NCBI GenBank assembly: GCA_001695595.3
Contig: MBPM02000074.1
Location: 1 to 64,000 of the forward strand
Origin: Plasmopara viticola
Taxonomy: Eukaryota; Oomycota; Peronosporomycetes; Peronosporales; Peronosporaceae
Length of the DNA: 64,000 nucleotides
Direction: 5' to 3'
The position numbers were made by a program, and so were the translations under genes. The notes under the pieces are model-generated. The model worked only from the letters and a program-made list of their open reading frames with translations. It did no database searches and was not told the DNA's origin. Positions 62,363 to 64,000 of this stretch are shown here, one piece after another (the stretch's first letter is position 1; every line of letters starts with the position of its first letter).

Positions 62363-62900
62363 CATCCCCCATTTTTGATATTGGCTAATTAAGTAAACTA
62401 CTGATTGCCTAGAACTTGGACCTGGTATTAAAATGTTCGTGACGCCACTAACGCTTTCCTATCTACAACGCGAATTAATTGACTTTCTTTTATAGTGCGC
62501 GCTACAGAATTTTGTTAACTCGAATACTGCTCAAAGGTTCATTTTTTATCGCGCGAGGGGGAAGGGTAGAACTAGTGCTATCAAAAATCTGAATAACGGT
62601 AAGAGCATCAATCGTTTTACCAATATTCAATGCGGTTAGTTTAAAATAAAGCGATGCCTACTGGGGATGACCTAGTGATAACAACATAAAGCACTGTGTT
62701 TAGACACTTCAATCGTGGCACAGTTTTGATCAGAATGTGAATGTAAATGTGAATGTGAGGAATGTAGCGTTCTGTGGATGGTGAAGTAAATAGCAAAAAG
62801 AGGTTAAGAAGAAAATGGCGTCACGAATATTCAAACACCAAGCCCGAGTATCAGCCAATCAGTAATTTATTTTAATAGCCAATCACAAAAATGGGGGATG
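62363..62900. mobile_element. Short non-coding element with ~85-bp terminal inverted repeats (MITE-like)
   Basis: The left end 62,363-62,447 begins CATCCCCCATTTTTG and ends GTTCGTGACGCCA. The reverse complement of the right end 62,816-62,900 begins with the same CATCCCCCATTTTTG, shares 'attggcta', 'actgattg' and 'cttgg', and ends TTCGTGACGCCA. By eye, identity over 85 bp is about 75 percent. The 368-bp interior has no coding frame and holds a small 'gaatgtaaatgtgaatgtga' repeat. No target-site duplication was obvious. A MITE or other non-autonomous DNA element fits best. Confidence 0.65.
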
Positions 62901-63153
62901 CTCTCATTTATGTTTTAGTAATACCGGTACGATTCCTACGACTACGTGCTTAACAAAATCACAGCCATTTAAACTTACTGGATTGGTCAAATTTGTTTAT
63001 CACCTACAAGCACCCTCCAGCCAACTCGCCTGCTTAACAATAATTTGTTAAGCTTTCATAATAAATGATTGTTCCAAAAGGACATATTAGAAGTACACAA
63101 TATTAGCACTTCTCTGGATTTCTAAAAAACCTGTGAGAAAATAGACACCAGTC
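62901..63153. other. 3' flank of the right-edge gene
   Basis: AT-rich intergenic DNA between the TIR element and the stop codon at 63,154. It presumably contains the gene's polyadenylation region. No other feature seen. Confidence 0.4.
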
Positions 63154-64000
63154 TCAGCAGTTAAAATCAGAGACTAAAAAGCCAAAAAAGCTGCACGCAC
63201 GGCTTTTGAGAAAATCGTAGCTCGAAGCTGCATCAAATCCCGAATTGTCTAAAACAAAGCTTTCGCGATAATGCATTCGTGTCATTTGAGATCGTTCCAG
63301 CATGACGATCACACGCTGACGAATATCTTCCACCGCAATGTCTGCTGCTTGGCCTTTGCCCGAAACACCAACACGCACAAATAGCTGCTCATTAGATGCA
63401 ATGGGGCACGCTACATCGCCTACTACGATATGTGAAACGACCTCTTCTAACTGTGAAAGCACAGCATGACAGACCTCAGCGTCCATTCCAGTCGCTAGAC
63501 TTACCGGCGGATGAAAAACTCTTATCGCCACGTTGTCACTGTCTGGCTTCAAGGCCGCGCTGGTGTCAATAGAGCACGACCGCTTGTTTTTCCTCATGTG
63601 CACTTCCTTTTTCTCACAAAAAACTCGCTTTTGCTCCTTCGCTAGTACACGTCTCTGTTTCTGTTTCTGCTCACAATTTTGGCGTCGTTTCCATCCAAAC
63701 GACTTCTTTTTACTTAAAGCGCGATTTTCCTGAGCCTTGATTGGCATCTCGATCGCTTTAGACGGCACCACCGGGCTACTGCTTCGTCCTTTGATCGTCT
63801 CAGCCTTCTGCTGCTTAAAGACGGGCCATTGGGCAGGCGATTGCGCAGCCGACAGCATGCCACTGTAGGGCATAAACAAAACCTCATCCTCCGATCCACT
63901 CTGAGTTTCTTGACTAGAAGACTCGGCCACAAATGTCTCAGACGATGTTAGTCTCGCCGAAATCACTGCCTTGCCCTTACTGCCAGCTAGCATCCCCACT
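63154..64000 (-). CDS. Unrecognised basic, probably nuclear protein; 5' end beyond the window
   Basis: An uninterrupted minus-strand frame of at least 281 codons ends with TGA at 63,154 and is open to the right edge. The first in-frame ATG inside the window is at 63,993, but the true start may lie outside. In window numbering, residues 1-60 are Ser/Glu/Gln-rich (SSSQETQSGSEDEV), and residues 97-141 are a dense Lys/Arg/Gln block (SKKKSFGWKRRQN, KQKQRR, MRKNKRS) like a nuclear-localisation or nucleic-acid-binding segment. Residues 155-281 look folded, with alternating hydrophobic strands (VAIRVFHPPVSL, VVSHIVVGDVACPI, LFVRVGVSGKG) and a helix (VEDIRQRVIVMLERSQM), ending SFFGFLVSDFNC. Length, composition and lack of stops argue for a real gene. 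I do not recognise the family. Confidence 0.72.
   Translation of the reverse strand, partial: VGMLAGSKGKAVISARLTSSETFVAESSSQETQSGSEDEVLFMPYSGMLSAAQSPAQWPVFKQQKAETIKGRSSSPVVPSKAIEMPIKAQENRALSKKKSFGWKRRQNCEQKQKQRRVLAKEQKRVFCEKKEVHMRKNKRSCSIDTSAALKPDSDNVAIRVFHPPVSLATGMDAEVCHAVLSQLEEVVSHIVVGDVACPIASNEQLFVRVGVSGKGQAADIAVEDIRQRVIVMLERSQMTRMHYRESFVLDNSGFDAASSYDFLKSRACSFFGFLVSDFNC

Noticed and set aside
1..64000. tRNA or rRNA genes
   Set aside because: I scanned by eye for GGTTCGA-type B boxes with a matching A box and for conserved rRNA words and found none convincing; this is not a covariance-model search.

Overview
The window looks like a piece of a repeat-rich eukaryotic chromosome, most probably from an oomycete (Phytophthora or downy-mildew type). 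That placement is an inference. It rests on one short 69-bp GT-AG intron, an intronless ER protein disulfide isomerase ending in HEEL, compact genes in a sea of decayed Ty3/gypsy elements, and the absence of bacterial operon structure. No rRNA, tRNA or CRISPR was seen.

Layout. (1) Positions 1-25,870 are one tandem satellite array (family A, monomer about 100 bp, roughly 258 copies) with higher-order repeats of several monomers and long internal duplications. (2) Positions 25,872-32,350 are a second array (family B, also about 100 bp). Read in reverse complement, family A aligns to family B along the whole monomer at roughly 60 percent, so A and B are sister satellites in opposite orientation. 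A fold-back of about 200 bp per arm lies at the A/B boundary. (3) Positions 32,350-36,210 hold a decayed minus-strand Ty3/gypsy element: Gag zinc knuckle, protease, RT, RNase H. (4) Positions 37,050-41,105 are a small gene island: a TIS11-type CCCH zinc-finger RNA-binding protein (+), a small lysine-rich ORF (-) and protein disulfide isomerase (-). An LTR-like repeat flanks the island on both sides. (5) Positions 41,110-62,900 are a transposon graveyard: a 71-bp imperfect palindrome, Ty1/copia RNase H and Ty3/gypsy integrase fragments, a chromodomain fragment, a probable SINE with 16-bp target-site duplications, a Ty3/gypsy RT-RNase H-integrase relic, and a short element with 85-bp terminal inverted repeats. 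Old satellite monomers related to family B also occur here (eight in tandem at 47.73-48.51 kb and an inverted pair at 61.69-61.86 kb). (6) From 63,154 to the right edge is a long minus-strand frame for an unrecognised basic, probably nuclear protein, cut by the window end.

Only three or four protein genes look intact. The CCCH protein would act in mRNA turnover and PDI in oxidative folding in the ER; nothing suggests they work together. The most unusual part of the window is the satellite system: two homologous, oppositely oriented arrays with higher-order structure, a fold-back at their junction, and degenerate outliers 15-30 kb away. Short ORFs inside the arrays are by-products of the repeat and are not annotated as genes.
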